Below, one piece after another: positions 47,428 to 54,820 of a DNA stretch of 64,000 nucleotides; positions within the stretch are counted from its first letter, which is position 1; each line of letters opens with the position of its first letter. The notes under the pieces were generated by a model. It saw only the letters and a list, made by a program, of their open reading frames with translations, had not been told where the DNA came from and did no database searches. The translations under genes were made by a program, and so were the position numbers. The DNA is from Nonomuraea sp. NEAU-A123 (GTDB lineage: Bacteria > Actinomycetota > Actinomycetes > Streptosporangiales > Streptosporangiaceae): positions 310,001 to 374,000 of the forward strand of contig NZ_JAHFZZ010000007.1 in assembly GCF_018603905.1 (NCBI RefSeq). Reading direction: 5' to 3'.

Positions 47428-48528
47428 CTAGGCGGGGACCGTGAGCTCGATCTCGGTGCCCTCTCCCGGGACGCCGGTGATCAGGACGTGGCCGCCGAGA
47501 CCCTCGATGCGGCCACGGATGGACTGCGCGACGCCTAAGCGGCCGGCCGCGGCGGCCTCCTCCAGACGGCCGGCCGGAATCCCCGGACCTTCGTCGCGGA
47601 CGCTGACCGTCACCGTGCCCTCCCCCGACTCGGCGAACACCCACGCCCGCGCCGCGGGCCCGCAGTGCGCGCGGACGTTGTCGAGCGCCGCCCCGACGGC
47701 CGCCGCCATCTCCTTCGCCACCGGCCCCGGCAGCACCAGGGGCGTGGCCGGGGTCGAGATCGTCACCTGCTCGGAGCCGTACCGCATGAGCAGCGGCCGC
47801 AGATCCATCACCCCCGCGGGTGGGGGCGCGGGCCGGATGAAGAGCGCGCGCAGGGCCGCTTCCTGCTGACCGGCGAGCCGGCCCAGCTCCGCGGCCTCGC
47901 CGCCCAGTTCCTGGCCGCGGCGCTGGACCAGCGCCAGGACCTGAAGGACCGAGTCGTGGACGTCCCGCGCCAGCCGATCGCGTTCGCGCTGCGCCGCCTC
48001 CATCTCGACGGCCCGCTGCATGCGTTCCTCCGCCTGCTTGGCCAGCCGCGCCACGTGGCCCACCACCACGCCCGTCATGAACAGCAGCACCGCGCCGTTG
48101 ATCAGGACGGGCGCATCGGTCCCGCGGACCCGCAGCCACAGGTCAGCCGCCGCCACGACGGCCGCGGCCACCGTGCCGAGCCGCCGCCCGCCGTGCACCG
48201 CCCAGGCCAGCACCGGGCCCGCGATCCAGGTGGCCGGGACCGGCATGGTGCCCTCCCCCGGCGGCCGGGCGCCCTCCACGTACGGCGAGGCGAGCAGGCA
48301 GGCCACGGCCATCAGGAGGTCGAGCACGAGCAGCGGCCACCGGCGCAGCGCCTCGACGGAGTAGGCGAAGATCGCCGCGCCGGTCCACAGCCCCATGACG
48401 CCGATCACCAGCCACCCGGTGAGCGGCTCGGCGTACCCCCGGTGCTGCGCCAGCAACACGGCGGCGTACAGCAGCGAGGCGACGCGGAACACCGCTATCG
48501 CCCGCCAGAACGGCCTCTCGATGCCCAT
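47428..48528 (-). CDS. MacS-family sensor histidine kinase
   Basis: Kinase of 366 residues with about five N-terminal transmembrane helices lacking a large sensor domain, then HisKA_3 with DRLARDVHDSVLQVLALV (phospho-His) and an HATPase (ALDNVRAHCGPA, DEGPGIPAGRLEEA, GRLGVAQSIRGRIEGLGG). Arrangement matches the MacS kinases of actinobacteria. ATG 48528 has GAGAAGGG upstream. Pairs with the NarL-type regulator; signal unknown. Confidence 0.9.
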   Translation of the reverse strand: MGIERPFWRAIAVFRVASLLYAAVLLAQHRGYAEPLTGWLVIGVMGLWTGAAIFAYSVEALRRWPLLVLDLLMAVACLLASPYVEGARPPGEGTMPVPATWIAGPVLAWAVHGGRRLGTVAAAVVAAADLWLRVRGTDAPVLINGAVLLFMTGVVVGHVARLAKQAEERMQRAVEMEAAQRERDRLARDVHDSVLQVLALVQRRGQELGGEAAELGRLAGQQEAALRALFIRPAPPPAGVMDLRPLLMRYGSEQVTISTPATPLVLPGPVAKEMAAAVGAALDNVRAHCGPAARAWVFAESGEGTVTVSVRDEGPGIPAGRLEEAAAAGRLGVAQSIRGRIEGLGGHVLITGVPGEGTEIELTVPA

Positions 48529-48641
48529 GAGCCCTTCTCACGTTCCGACATGACAAGTTGACAGATAGTCGAGATATCCATGTGAATAGGACAGGTCAAC
48601 TGGCAGAATCCGGTGCACCCTATTGCAAGGAAACTGACTTA

Positions 48642-49607
48642 ATGTCCGCTGTTAACCATTTCGTCCACGGCCCGCTCACGCCAGTCCTCGCCTACGTGAT
48701 GTCGTGCATGGGGTCGATGCTCGGACTGCGGCTGACCGCCCAGGCGCACGCCTCTCGAGGCGCCTCCCGGATGCGATGGCTGCTCGGGGCGGCCATCTCC
48801 ATCGGCGGGACCGGCATCTGGGTCATGCACTTCGTCGCCATGATGGGCTTCGAGGTCGAGGGCACGCAGATCAAGTACGACGTGCCGCTCACCGTCGCCT
48901 CCGCCGTGGTGGCCATCGTGGTCGTCGGCACCGGCCTCTTCCTGGTCTCGTACGGCGGCGGGCGGGTCCTCGCCCTGCTCGGCGGCGGCCTGCTGACCGG
49001 CCTGGGCGTGGCCAGCATGCACTATCTCGGCATGTACGCGATGAACATGTCCGCGCACGTCTCCTATGACCGCAGGATCGTGGCCGCCTCCGTCCTCATC
49101 GCCGTGGTCGCCGCCACCGTGGCCCTCTGGTTCACCCTGCGGGTCAAGCGCGCCGTCTGGATCACCGGCGCGGCGCTGGTCATGGGCGTGGCCGTCTCGG
49201 GCATGCACTACACCGGCATGTACGCGATGCTGGTCACGGTCGACGCCGAACCCTCCGCCGTGGCGGGCGCCGACGCCCTCGACTTCCTCGTGCCGCTCAT
49301 GACCGTGATCAGCCTGATCACGCTGACCATGCTGCTCATGGTCATCCTGTCGCCGTCGGAGGAGGAACTACACGAGGACGCCGAGCTCGTGGCCCGGCTG
49401 GAGCTGCGCAGGCGCGCCACTCACCAGCAGCAGACCCTGCCCGCACCCCCGACGGCCCCCGTTCCCCCGCAGCAGCGGCCCGTTCGGCCGCAGCCGATCT
49501 TCGGCGCACCCGTTCCCGAGCCGCAACCGATCTTCGGAACGCCTGGATCCCCGCAGCAGCAGGGGTTCCCGCAACAACCGACTCGACCGCAAACACGCCG
49601 GAGGTAG
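48642..49607 (+). CDS. MHYT-domain membrane protein 1
   Basis: Integral membrane protein of 321 residues with seven predicted transmembrane segments and the three MHYT motifs: WVMHFVAMMGF, SMHYLGMYAMNM, GMHYTGMYAML. MHYT is a predicted sensor of diatomic gases through metal-bound His/Met. The C-terminal tail (about 90 residues) is Gln/Pro-rich with a repeated QPIFG; there is no GGDEF or EAL output domain. ATG 48642 has AAGGAA upstream. A close paralogue follows. Confidence 0.92.
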   Translation: MSAVNHFVHGPLTPVLAYVMSCMGSMLGLRLTAQAHASRGASRMRWLLGAAISIGGTGIWVMHFVAMMGFEVEGTQIKYDVPLTVASAVVAIVVVGTGLFLVSYGGGRVLALLGGGLLTGLGVASMHYLGMYAMNMSAHVSYDRRIVAASVLIAVVAATVALWFTLRVKRAVWITGAALVMGVAVSGMHYTGMYAMLVTVDAEPSAVAGADALDFLVPLMTVISLITLTMLLMVILSPSEEELHEDAELVARLELRRRATHQQQTLPAPPTAPVPPQQRPVRPQPIFGAPVPEPQPIFGTPGSPQQQGFPQQPTRPQTRRR

Positions 49608-49663
49608 TTGCAAATCCACTTGAGCCCTGCTCATACTCCCTTATTCACTTTTAAGGGACGTGT

Positions 49664-50539
49664 GTGCGTATGTCACCGATTGACCACTTCTCGCATGGGC
49701 CGTTAACCCTCCTCCTCGCCTACGCCATGTCCAGCGTGGGCTCCATGCTGGGCCTGCTGCTGACCTCGCGGGCCCGGCTGGTCGGGGGCAGGGAGGCCAA
49801 GTTCTGGCTGGCGGGCGCGGCGGTCGCCATCGGTGGCACCGGCATCTGGACCATGCACTTCATCGCCATGATGGGCTTCGCGGTGCAGGGCACGATGATC
49901 CGCTACGACATGCCGCTCACCGCGGCCTCCGCGCTGCTCGCGGTCGTGGTCGTGGGCGCCGGGCTGTTCATGGTGTCGCGGGGCGGCGAGCGGGCCCCGT
50001 ACCTGCTCGGCGGCGGCGTCCTGGCCGGCGTCGGCGTGGCCGGCATGCACTACTTGGGCATGTACGCGATGAACATGGCGGGGGACGTGAGCTACGACCC
50101 GTTGATCGTCGCGCTGTCGGTGCTCATCGCGATCGCCGCGGCCACCATCGCGCTCTGGTTCACCCTGCGGGTCCGCGGCGCGGTCAAGATCGGTGGCGCG
50201 GCCCTGGTCATGGGCGTCGCGGTGACGGGCATGCACTACACGGGGATGTACGCGATGTCGGTGCACGCGCACAGCCCGTCGGCGCCGATCCCCGGCGCGG
50301 CGGCCATCGACTTCCTGCTGCCGCTGATCGTCGGGATCAGCGTGATCACCATGGGGCTGCTGCTCGCCGTCATGCTCTCGCCCTCGGAGAAGGAGATGCG
50401 CGGGGAGGCGGAGTTCCTCGCCCGGATGGAGGGCCGCGGCGGAACGGAGGAAGCCGGTAGGCCGAACGGGCGCGGCAGGCCGGAGGAACGCGGCGGGGGC
50501 GCGCCGGATGTGGATCTCTTCGGCACGCCCCGCTCTTGA
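49664..50539 (+). CDS. MHYT-domain membrane protein 2
   Basis: Paralogue of the preceding gene, 291 residues, again seven membrane segments and three MHYT motifs (WTMHFIAMMGF, GMHYLGMYAMNM, GMHYTGMYAMSV), with a short Gly/Arg-rich tail instead of a Gln/Pro tail. The GTG at 49664 follows AAGGGA; ATG 49670 matches the paralogue start and is possible. The pair arose by tandem duplication. No output domain, so signalling must be through a partner or these are transport/redox proteins (inference). Confidence 0.92.
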   Translation: MRMSPIDHFSHGPLTLLLAYAMSSVGSMLGLLLTSRARLVGGREAKFWLAGAAVAIGGTGIWTMHFIAMMGFAVQGTMIRYDMPLTAASALLAVVVVGAGLFMVSRGGERAPYLLGGGVLAGVGVAGMHYLGMYAMNMAGDVSYDPLIVALSVLIAIAAATIALWFTLRVRGAVKIGGAALVMGVAVTGMHYTGMYAMSVHAHSPSAPIPGAAAIDFLLPLIVGISVITMGLLLAVMLSPSEKEMRGEAEFLARMEGRGGTEEAGRPNGRGRPEERGGGAPDVDLFGTPRS

Positions 50540-50549
50540 TCTATGTCCT

Positions 50550-50607
50550 AGGTACGGCCTGCGGCGCGTTAGTGGGCCGCCGACTCGTCGCGGCGCAAGC
50601 CGTACCT
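50550..50607. terminator. hairpin between convergent MHYT and pfk genes
   Basis: AGGTACGGC (50550-50558) pairs with GCCGTACCT (50599-50607); pairing continues inward through TGCGGCGCG-type sequence with two mismatches. Suited to terminate both converging transcripts. Confidence 0.65.
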
Positions 50608-50675
50608 CGAGGGGGTTGTAGCGGTAACCCCGCTGATCCAGAAGGTACGGCCGCCCGCTTGCAGGCCGCTTTCAA

Positions 50676-51701
50676 TCAGCCGAAGAACACCTCGGCCTCC
50701 GCGTAGCGGGACACCGGCACCGTCTTGAGCTCGGCCGTCGCCACGTCGAGCCCGACGCGGACCATGTCGGTGCCGCGCAGCGCCACCATGGTGCCGTAGT
50801 CGCCCTCGTGCACCGCGTCGATCGCCTGCAGCCCGAACCTGGTGGCCAGGACCCGGTCGTACGCGGTCGGAGTGCCGCCGCGTTGGATGTGGCCGAGCAC
50901 GGTGGTGCGGGCCTCCTTGCCGGTGCGCTTCTCGATCTCCTTGGCCAGCACCTCGCCGATGCCGCCGAGCCGTACGTGCCCGAACGCGTCGAGCTCGCCG
51001 GCCTGCAGCGCGATCTGGCCCTCGACCGGGTGCGCGCCCTCGGCGACCACGAGGATCGGCGAGTAGCGGGTGCGGAAGCGCGACTCGACGTATTCGCAGA
51101 CGCGGTCGATGTCGAAGGGCCGCTCGGGGATGAGGATGACGTTGGCGCCACCCGCCATGCCCGCGTGCAGCGCGATCCAGCCCGCGTGCCGGCCCATGAC
51201 CTCGCAGATGAGCGCCCGGTGGTGGGACTCGGCGGTGGTGTGCAGGCGGTCGATGGCCTCCATCGCGATGTTGACCGCGGTGTCGAAGCCGAAGGTGTAG
51301 TCGGTGCCCGACAGGTCGTTGTCGATCGTCTTGGGCACGCCCACGACCTTGACGTCACGGTCGTAGAGCTGCTTGGCGACGCCAAGGGTGTCCTCGCCGC
51401 CGATGGCGATCAGCGCGTCGACGCCGGTGGCCGCCAGGTTCTCCTTGATGCGGTCGACGCCCCCCTCGATCTTGATGGGGTTGGTCCGCGAAGAGCCGAG
51501 AATCGTGCCGCCGCGCGGGAGGATGCCCCGTACGGCCTGGATGTCCAGCGGCATCGTGTCGCCTTCGAGCGGGCCGCGCCAGCCGTCACGGAACCCGACG
51601 AACTCGTGGCCGTAGACGCTCACCCCCTTGCGCACGACCGCCCTGATCACCGCGTTGAGACCGGGACAGTCGCCGCCTCCGGTGAGCACTCCGATTCGCA
51701 T
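50676..51701 (-). CDS. pfkA: 6-phosphofructokinase, predicted PPi-dependent (group III)
   Basis: Glycolytic enzyme of 341 residues phosphorylating fructose 6-phosphate. GGGDCPGLNAVIR at the start, AIGGEDTLG with Asp104, PKTIDNDL with Lys124, and MGRHAGWIAL. In the actinomycete enzymes of group III, Gly104 marks ATP use, whereas Asp104 with Lys124 is found in the PPi-dependent enzyme of Amycolatopsis methanolica (established knowledge). Pyrophosphate use and reversibility are therefore predicted. ATG 51701 has an AGGAGGAA-type ribosome site upstream. Confidence 0.92.
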   Translation of the reverse strand: MRIGVLTGGGDCPGLNAVIRAVVRKGVSVYGHEFVGFRDGWRGPLEGDTMPLDIQAVRGILPRGGTILGSSRTNPIKIEGGVDRIKENLAATGVDALIAIGGEDTLGVAKQLYDRDVKVVGVPKTIDNDLSGTDYTFGFDTAVNIAMEAIDRLHTTAESHHRALICEVMGRHAGWIALHAGMAGGANVILIPERPFDIDRVCEYVESRFRTRYSPILVVAEGAHPVEGQIALQAGELDAFGHVRLGGIGEVLAKEIEKRTGKEARTTVLGHIQRGGTPTAYDRVLATRFGLQAIDAVHEGDYGTMVALRGTDMVRVGLDVATAELKTVPVSRYAEAEVFFG

Positions 51702-51778
51702 GACGGGTTCCTCCTATGGGTTTCTTGCCGTTAGTGAAAACATCAGTTCTTCTAAGCTTTGTCTGAGATGGTCGATAC

Positions 51779-52378
51779 GTGAAGCTCTCGGAGTGGGCGC
51801 GGCGGAACGGGGTGCATTACCAGACCGCCTGGCAGTGGGCGCGGGACGGGAAGATGCCGGTCCCCGTGGTCAAGACCGCGACCGGTAGGTACATGGTCCT
51901 CGACCAGACGGCGGAGGTCACGGGCCGGACAGTGGCGTACTGCCGCGTCTCCGGCACCGACCAACTGGCCGAACTCGACCGGCAGGCGGCACGGGTGGTC
52001 GCCGCGACGACCGGGATGGGCCTGACGGTCACCGAGGTCGTCGGTGAGGTCGGCTCGGGCATGGACGGCGATCGGCCGAAGCTCGCCCGGCTGCTGCGCG
52101 ACGCGTCGGTGGGCGTGATCGTGGTCGAGCGCCGCGACAGGCTCGCCCGGTTCGGGCTGGAGCAGTTGTCGGCCGCGCTGGAGGCCACCGGCCGCCGGAT
52201 CGTGGTCATCGACGACACGGAAGGCGGCGAGGGCGCCGTCCCCGGCGCCCGGGTCGACGACGAGCTGTTGCGGGACATGGCCGAGGTCCTCACCTCGCTC
52301 TGCGCCCGTTTGTACGGCCGGCGCTCGGCCGCCCGCAGGGCCAGAGCCGCGCTCCGGGCCGCCTTCGAGGCAGCGTGA
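51779..52378 (+). CDS. IS607-family serine recombinase (TnpA) without tnpB
   Basis: Protein of 199 residues. A MerR-like HTH (MKLSEWARRNGVHYQTAWQW) is joined to a short serine-resolvase catalytic domain with the nucleophile in VAYCRVSGTDQ and Arg residues in VVERRDRLARFG. This order, HTH first, is the hallmark of IS607-type TnpA transposases. In complete elements tnpB follows; here the next gene is glycerol kinase, so the element is a solo or decayed copy. The GTG at 51779 lacks a clear ribosome site. Terminal repeats were not seen. Confidence 0.85.
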   Translation: MKLSEWARRNGVHYQTAWQWARDGKMPVPVVKTATGRYMVLDQTAEVTGRTVAYCRVSGTDQLAELDRQAARVVAATTGMGLTVTEVVGEVGSGMDGDRPKLARLLRDASVGVIVVERRDRLARFGLEQLSAALEATGRRIVVIDDTEGGEGAVPGARVDDELLRDMAEVLTSLCARLYGRRSAARRARAALRAAFEAA

Positions 52379-52493
52379 GGCGGCGCATGGCCCCGGACGA
52401 CCGGGGTGCATGCCGATGGAGCCGGCACGAGGATCAATAAGATTCTCCGAACGCTTTCACAACCAGCATCGCATTCTGCCCGCCCGCGCGGGC

Positions 52494-52509
52494 AGTGGTC
52501 TAGACCAAA
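52494..52509. promoter_or_regulatory. dre-like (DasR) operator upstream of glpK
   Basis: AGTGGTCTAGACCAAA contains the perfect 12-bp palindrome TGGTCTAGACCA at 52496-52507, identical to the core of the Streptomyces DasR-responsive element (consensus ACTGGTCTAGACCACT). It lies 56 bases before the glpK start and just downstream of a CTGCCCGC/GCGGGCAG hairpin (52476-52495). A GntR-family GlcNAc-type regulator is implied. Confidence 0.7.
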
Positions 52510-52550
52510 TCGCGAGCGTAGCGAGCGGAACCCCTTCCGGGAGGCGATTT
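52507..52550 (+). promoter_or_regulatory. 5' leader hairpin enclosing the glpK ribosome site
   Basis: AAATCGC (52507-52513) pairs with GCGATTT (52544-52550); inside, CGGAA/TTCCG (52526-52530/52535-52539). The ribosome site GGGAGG (52539-52544) lies within and the GTG start follows one base after, so the fold would hide the start. Confidence 0.4.
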
Positions 52551-52551
52551 C

Positions 52552-54054
52552 GTGAGTGTGTTGGCCATCGATGCCGGGACGACCGGGGTGACGGCGCTCG
52601 TCGTGACCGAGGACGGCCGGATCGAGTCCAAGGGCTACGAGGAGTTCGCCCAGCACTTCCCCGAACCCGGCTGGGTCGAGCACAACCCCGAGGACATCTG
52701 GCAGGCCACGCTGAGCGCCTGCGCGGCGGCTCTGCGCGCGGCCACGTCCAGACCGGCCTGCCTCGGCATCACCAACCAGCGGGAGACCGCGGTCCTGTGG
52801 GACCGGCGCACGCTGGCCGCGCCGCGCCGCGCGATCGTCTGGCAGGACCGGCGCACCGCGGGCATCTGCGAGCGGCTGCGCTCGGCCGGCCACGAGCCGC
52901 GCGTCTCGGAGCTGACCGGCCTGCGGCTCGACCCCTACTTCACCGCCTCGAAGCTGTCCTGGCTGGCCGAGCACGACCGGGGCTCGTGGGAGGGCGTGCT
53001 GTCGGGCGAGGTGGCGGTGGGCACCGTCGACTCCTACCTGATCGCCCGGCTCACCGCGGGCGCGCGCCACGTGACCGACTCCTCCAACGCCTCGCGCACC
53101 CTGCTGTACGGCCTGGCGTCCGGATCGTGGGAGCCCGAGCTGTGCGAGCTGTTCGGGGTGCCCGAGTCCGCCCTGCCGGAGATCGTGCCCAGTTACGGCC
53201 CGATCGGCCGTACCGACCCCGGCGTGTTCCTCGGGCTCGACCTGCCGATCAGCGGCGTGGCGGGCGACCAGCAGGCGGCGCTGTTCGGGCAGACGTGCTT
53301 CCGGGTGGGCGAGGTGAAGTGCACCTATGGCACCGGCTCGTTCATCCTGACCAACACCGGCCAGGAGATCGTCCGCTCCGACGCGGGCCTGCTCACCACC
53401 GTCGCCTGGCAGACGCCGTCGGGCGACATCACGTACGCGCTGGAGGGCTCGGTCTTCGTGACCGGCGCGGCCGTGCAGTGGCTGCGCGACGGGCTGGGGC
53501 TGATCGGCACCGCGCCGGAGTCGGAGGCGGTGGCCCGCACGGTGCCCGACAGCGGCGGCGTGGTGTTCGTGCCCGCTCTGACCGGGCTCGGCGCGCCGTA
53601 CTGGGACCCGGAGGCGCGCGGCCTGATCACCGGAATCACGCGCGGCACCACCAGGGCCCACCTGGTCAGGGCGACGCTGGAGGCGATCGCCTTCGAGGTG
53701 CGCGACGTGGTCGAGGTGATGACGGGCGTATCCACGCCCGCGTCCAACCGCGCCGGGTCCAATGGCGCCGGGTCCGCGCCGATGCTCAAGGCCGACGGCG
53801 GGGCCAGTGGCAACGACCTGCTCATGCAGATGCAGGCGGACCAGCTCGGCACGGTCGTGGAGCGGCCGGTGGTCCAGGAGACGACCGGGCTGGGAGCAGC
53901 GTTCCTGGCGGGTCTCGGCTCGGGCGTCTGGGGGTCGGCGGACGAACTGCGCGAGACGTGGCGGCTGGACCGCCGTTTCGAGCCGGGAACCCGCGACGAC
54001 GCCGCGTACGAACGATGGCGGGCGGCCGTCGCACTAGCGTCAACCCAAGGTTGA
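52552..54054 (+). CDS. glpK: glycerol kinase
   Basis: FGGY-family kinase of 500 residues making glycerol 3-phosphate. AIDAGTTGVTALV phosphate-binding start, GITNQRETAVLWDRRT, VWQDRRT, GVAGDQQAALFGQ, KCTYGTGSFILTNTG, VFVPALTGLGAPYWDPEARG and LKADGGASGNDLLMQ. A short Ser/Gly/Asn insert (STPASNRAGSNGAGSAP) precedes the last block. The GTG at 52552 has GGGAGG upstream inside a hairpin. No glpF or glpD adjoins. A DasR-like site upstream suggests amino-sugar control. The stop overlaps operator 1 of the next gene. Confidence 0.93.
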   Translation: MSVLAIDAGTTGVTALVVTEDGRIESKGYEEFAQHFPEPGWVEHNPEDIWQATLSACAAALRAATSRPACLGITNQRETAVLWDRRTLAAPRRAIVWQDRRTAGICERLRSAGHEPRVSELTGLRLDPYFTASKLSWLAEHDRGSWEGVLSGEVAVGTVDSYLIARLTAGARHVTDSSNASRTLLYGLASGSWEPELCELFGVPESALPEIVPSYGPIGRTDPGVFLGLDLPISGVAGDQQAALFGQTCFRVGEVKCTYGTGSFILTNTGQEIVRSDAGLLTTVAWQTPSGDITYALEGSVFVTGAAVQWLRDGLGLIGTAPESEAVARTVPDSGGVVFVPALTGLGAPYWDPEARGLITGITRGTTRAHLVRATLEAIAFEVRDVVEVMTGVSTPASNRAGSNGAGSAPMLKADGGASGNDLLMQMQADQLGTVVERPVVQETTGLGAAFLAGLGSGVWGSADELRETWRLDRRFEPGTRDDAAYERWRAAVALASTQG

Positions 54055-54083
54055 CGCTTTCGAATCGTCAACCTATGGTTGAC
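54039..54083 (+). promoter_or_regulatory. promoter with twin palindromic operators
   Basis: Two perfect palindromes: GTCAACC CAA GGTTGAC (54039-54055) and GTCAACC TAT GGTTGAC (54067-54083), centres 28 bp apart. They embed a -35 TTGACG (54051-54056) and, after 17 bp, a -10 TATGGT (54074-54079). The expected start site is 54086, the A of the next ATG: a leaderless transcript. The HTH-containing product is the likely ligand. Confidence 0.8.
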
Positions 54084-54085
54084 CC

Positions 54086-54820
54086 ATGGATCAGACCGTA
54101 CGTCTCGACGACCTCATCAACGCGATCAAGAGCCGTCACGCCGACGATGACCCCCTGGGCCAGCTCTCCGACGCCGTGACGCTGGGCGAGCACCTCGGCG
54201 AGGTGGCCGACCACCTCATCGGCCACTTCGTCGACCGGGCCCGGCATTCCGGCGCCTCCTGGACCGAGATCGGCCGCAGCATGGGTGTGACCAAGCAGGC
54301 CGCCCAGAAGCGGTTCGTGGCCAAGGAGGGAGGCCTGGCCGAAGACGTCATCGCCCGCGCCCATGACCGCTACACCGAGCGAGCCCGCCACGTCATCGTG
54401 GAGTCCGAGAAGGAGGCCGTGAGCTCGGGCAGCAAGTACATCGAGCCCGAGCACCTCGTCCTCGGGCTGCTGCGCGAGCCGGAAGCGCTGGCGGCCAAGA
54501 CCATGGTGACGCTCGGCGCGCCGCTGGAGCGGGTCGAGGAGGTCATGAAGGCCATGCTCCCCCCGGCGAGCGAGAGCGCGCCTGAGAAGCCGCCCTTCGC
54601 CCCGCAGACCAAGAAGGCCCTGGAGCTGACGCTGCGCGAGGCCCTGCGGCTCGGCCACAACTTCATCGGCACCGAGCACATGTTGCTCGGCGTGCTGTCG
54701 CTCGGCGAGGGGACGGCCGCGATCGCGCTCGACGGGCTCGGCGTGACCAAGGAGGCCGCCGAGCCCGAGATCAAGCGACTGCTCGCCGAGCTCCTCCTCA
54801 GGCGCGACAAGAAGTCCTAG
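54086..54820 (+). CDS. Clp N-domain protein with N-terminal HTH
   Basis: Protein of 244 residues. The N-terminal third contains an HTH-like segment (SWTEIGRSMGVTKQAAQKRF); the rest holds two Clp_N (ClpA/ClpC R-domain) repeats, with YIEPEHLVLGLLREPEA and NFIGTEHMLLGVLSLGEG. There is no AAA+ ATPase. It resembles a regulator built from a ClpC adaptor domain, perhaps linking DNA binding to Clp proteolysis (inference). It is read from a leaderless promoter overlaid by two palindromes, suggesting autoregulation. The stop overlaps the convergent gene stop (CTAG). Confidence 0.88.
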   Translation: MDQTVRLDDLINAIKSRHADDDPLGQLSDAVTLGEHLGEVADHLIGHFVDRARHSGASWTEIGRSMGVTKQAAQKRFVAKEGGLAEDVIARAHDRYTERARHVIVESEKEAVSSGSKYIEPEHLVLGLLREPEALAAKTMVTLGAPLERVEEVMKAMLPPASESAPEKPPFAPQTKKALELTLREALRLGHNFIGTEHMLLGVLSLGEGTAAIALDGLGVTKEAAEPEIKRLLAELLLRRDKKS

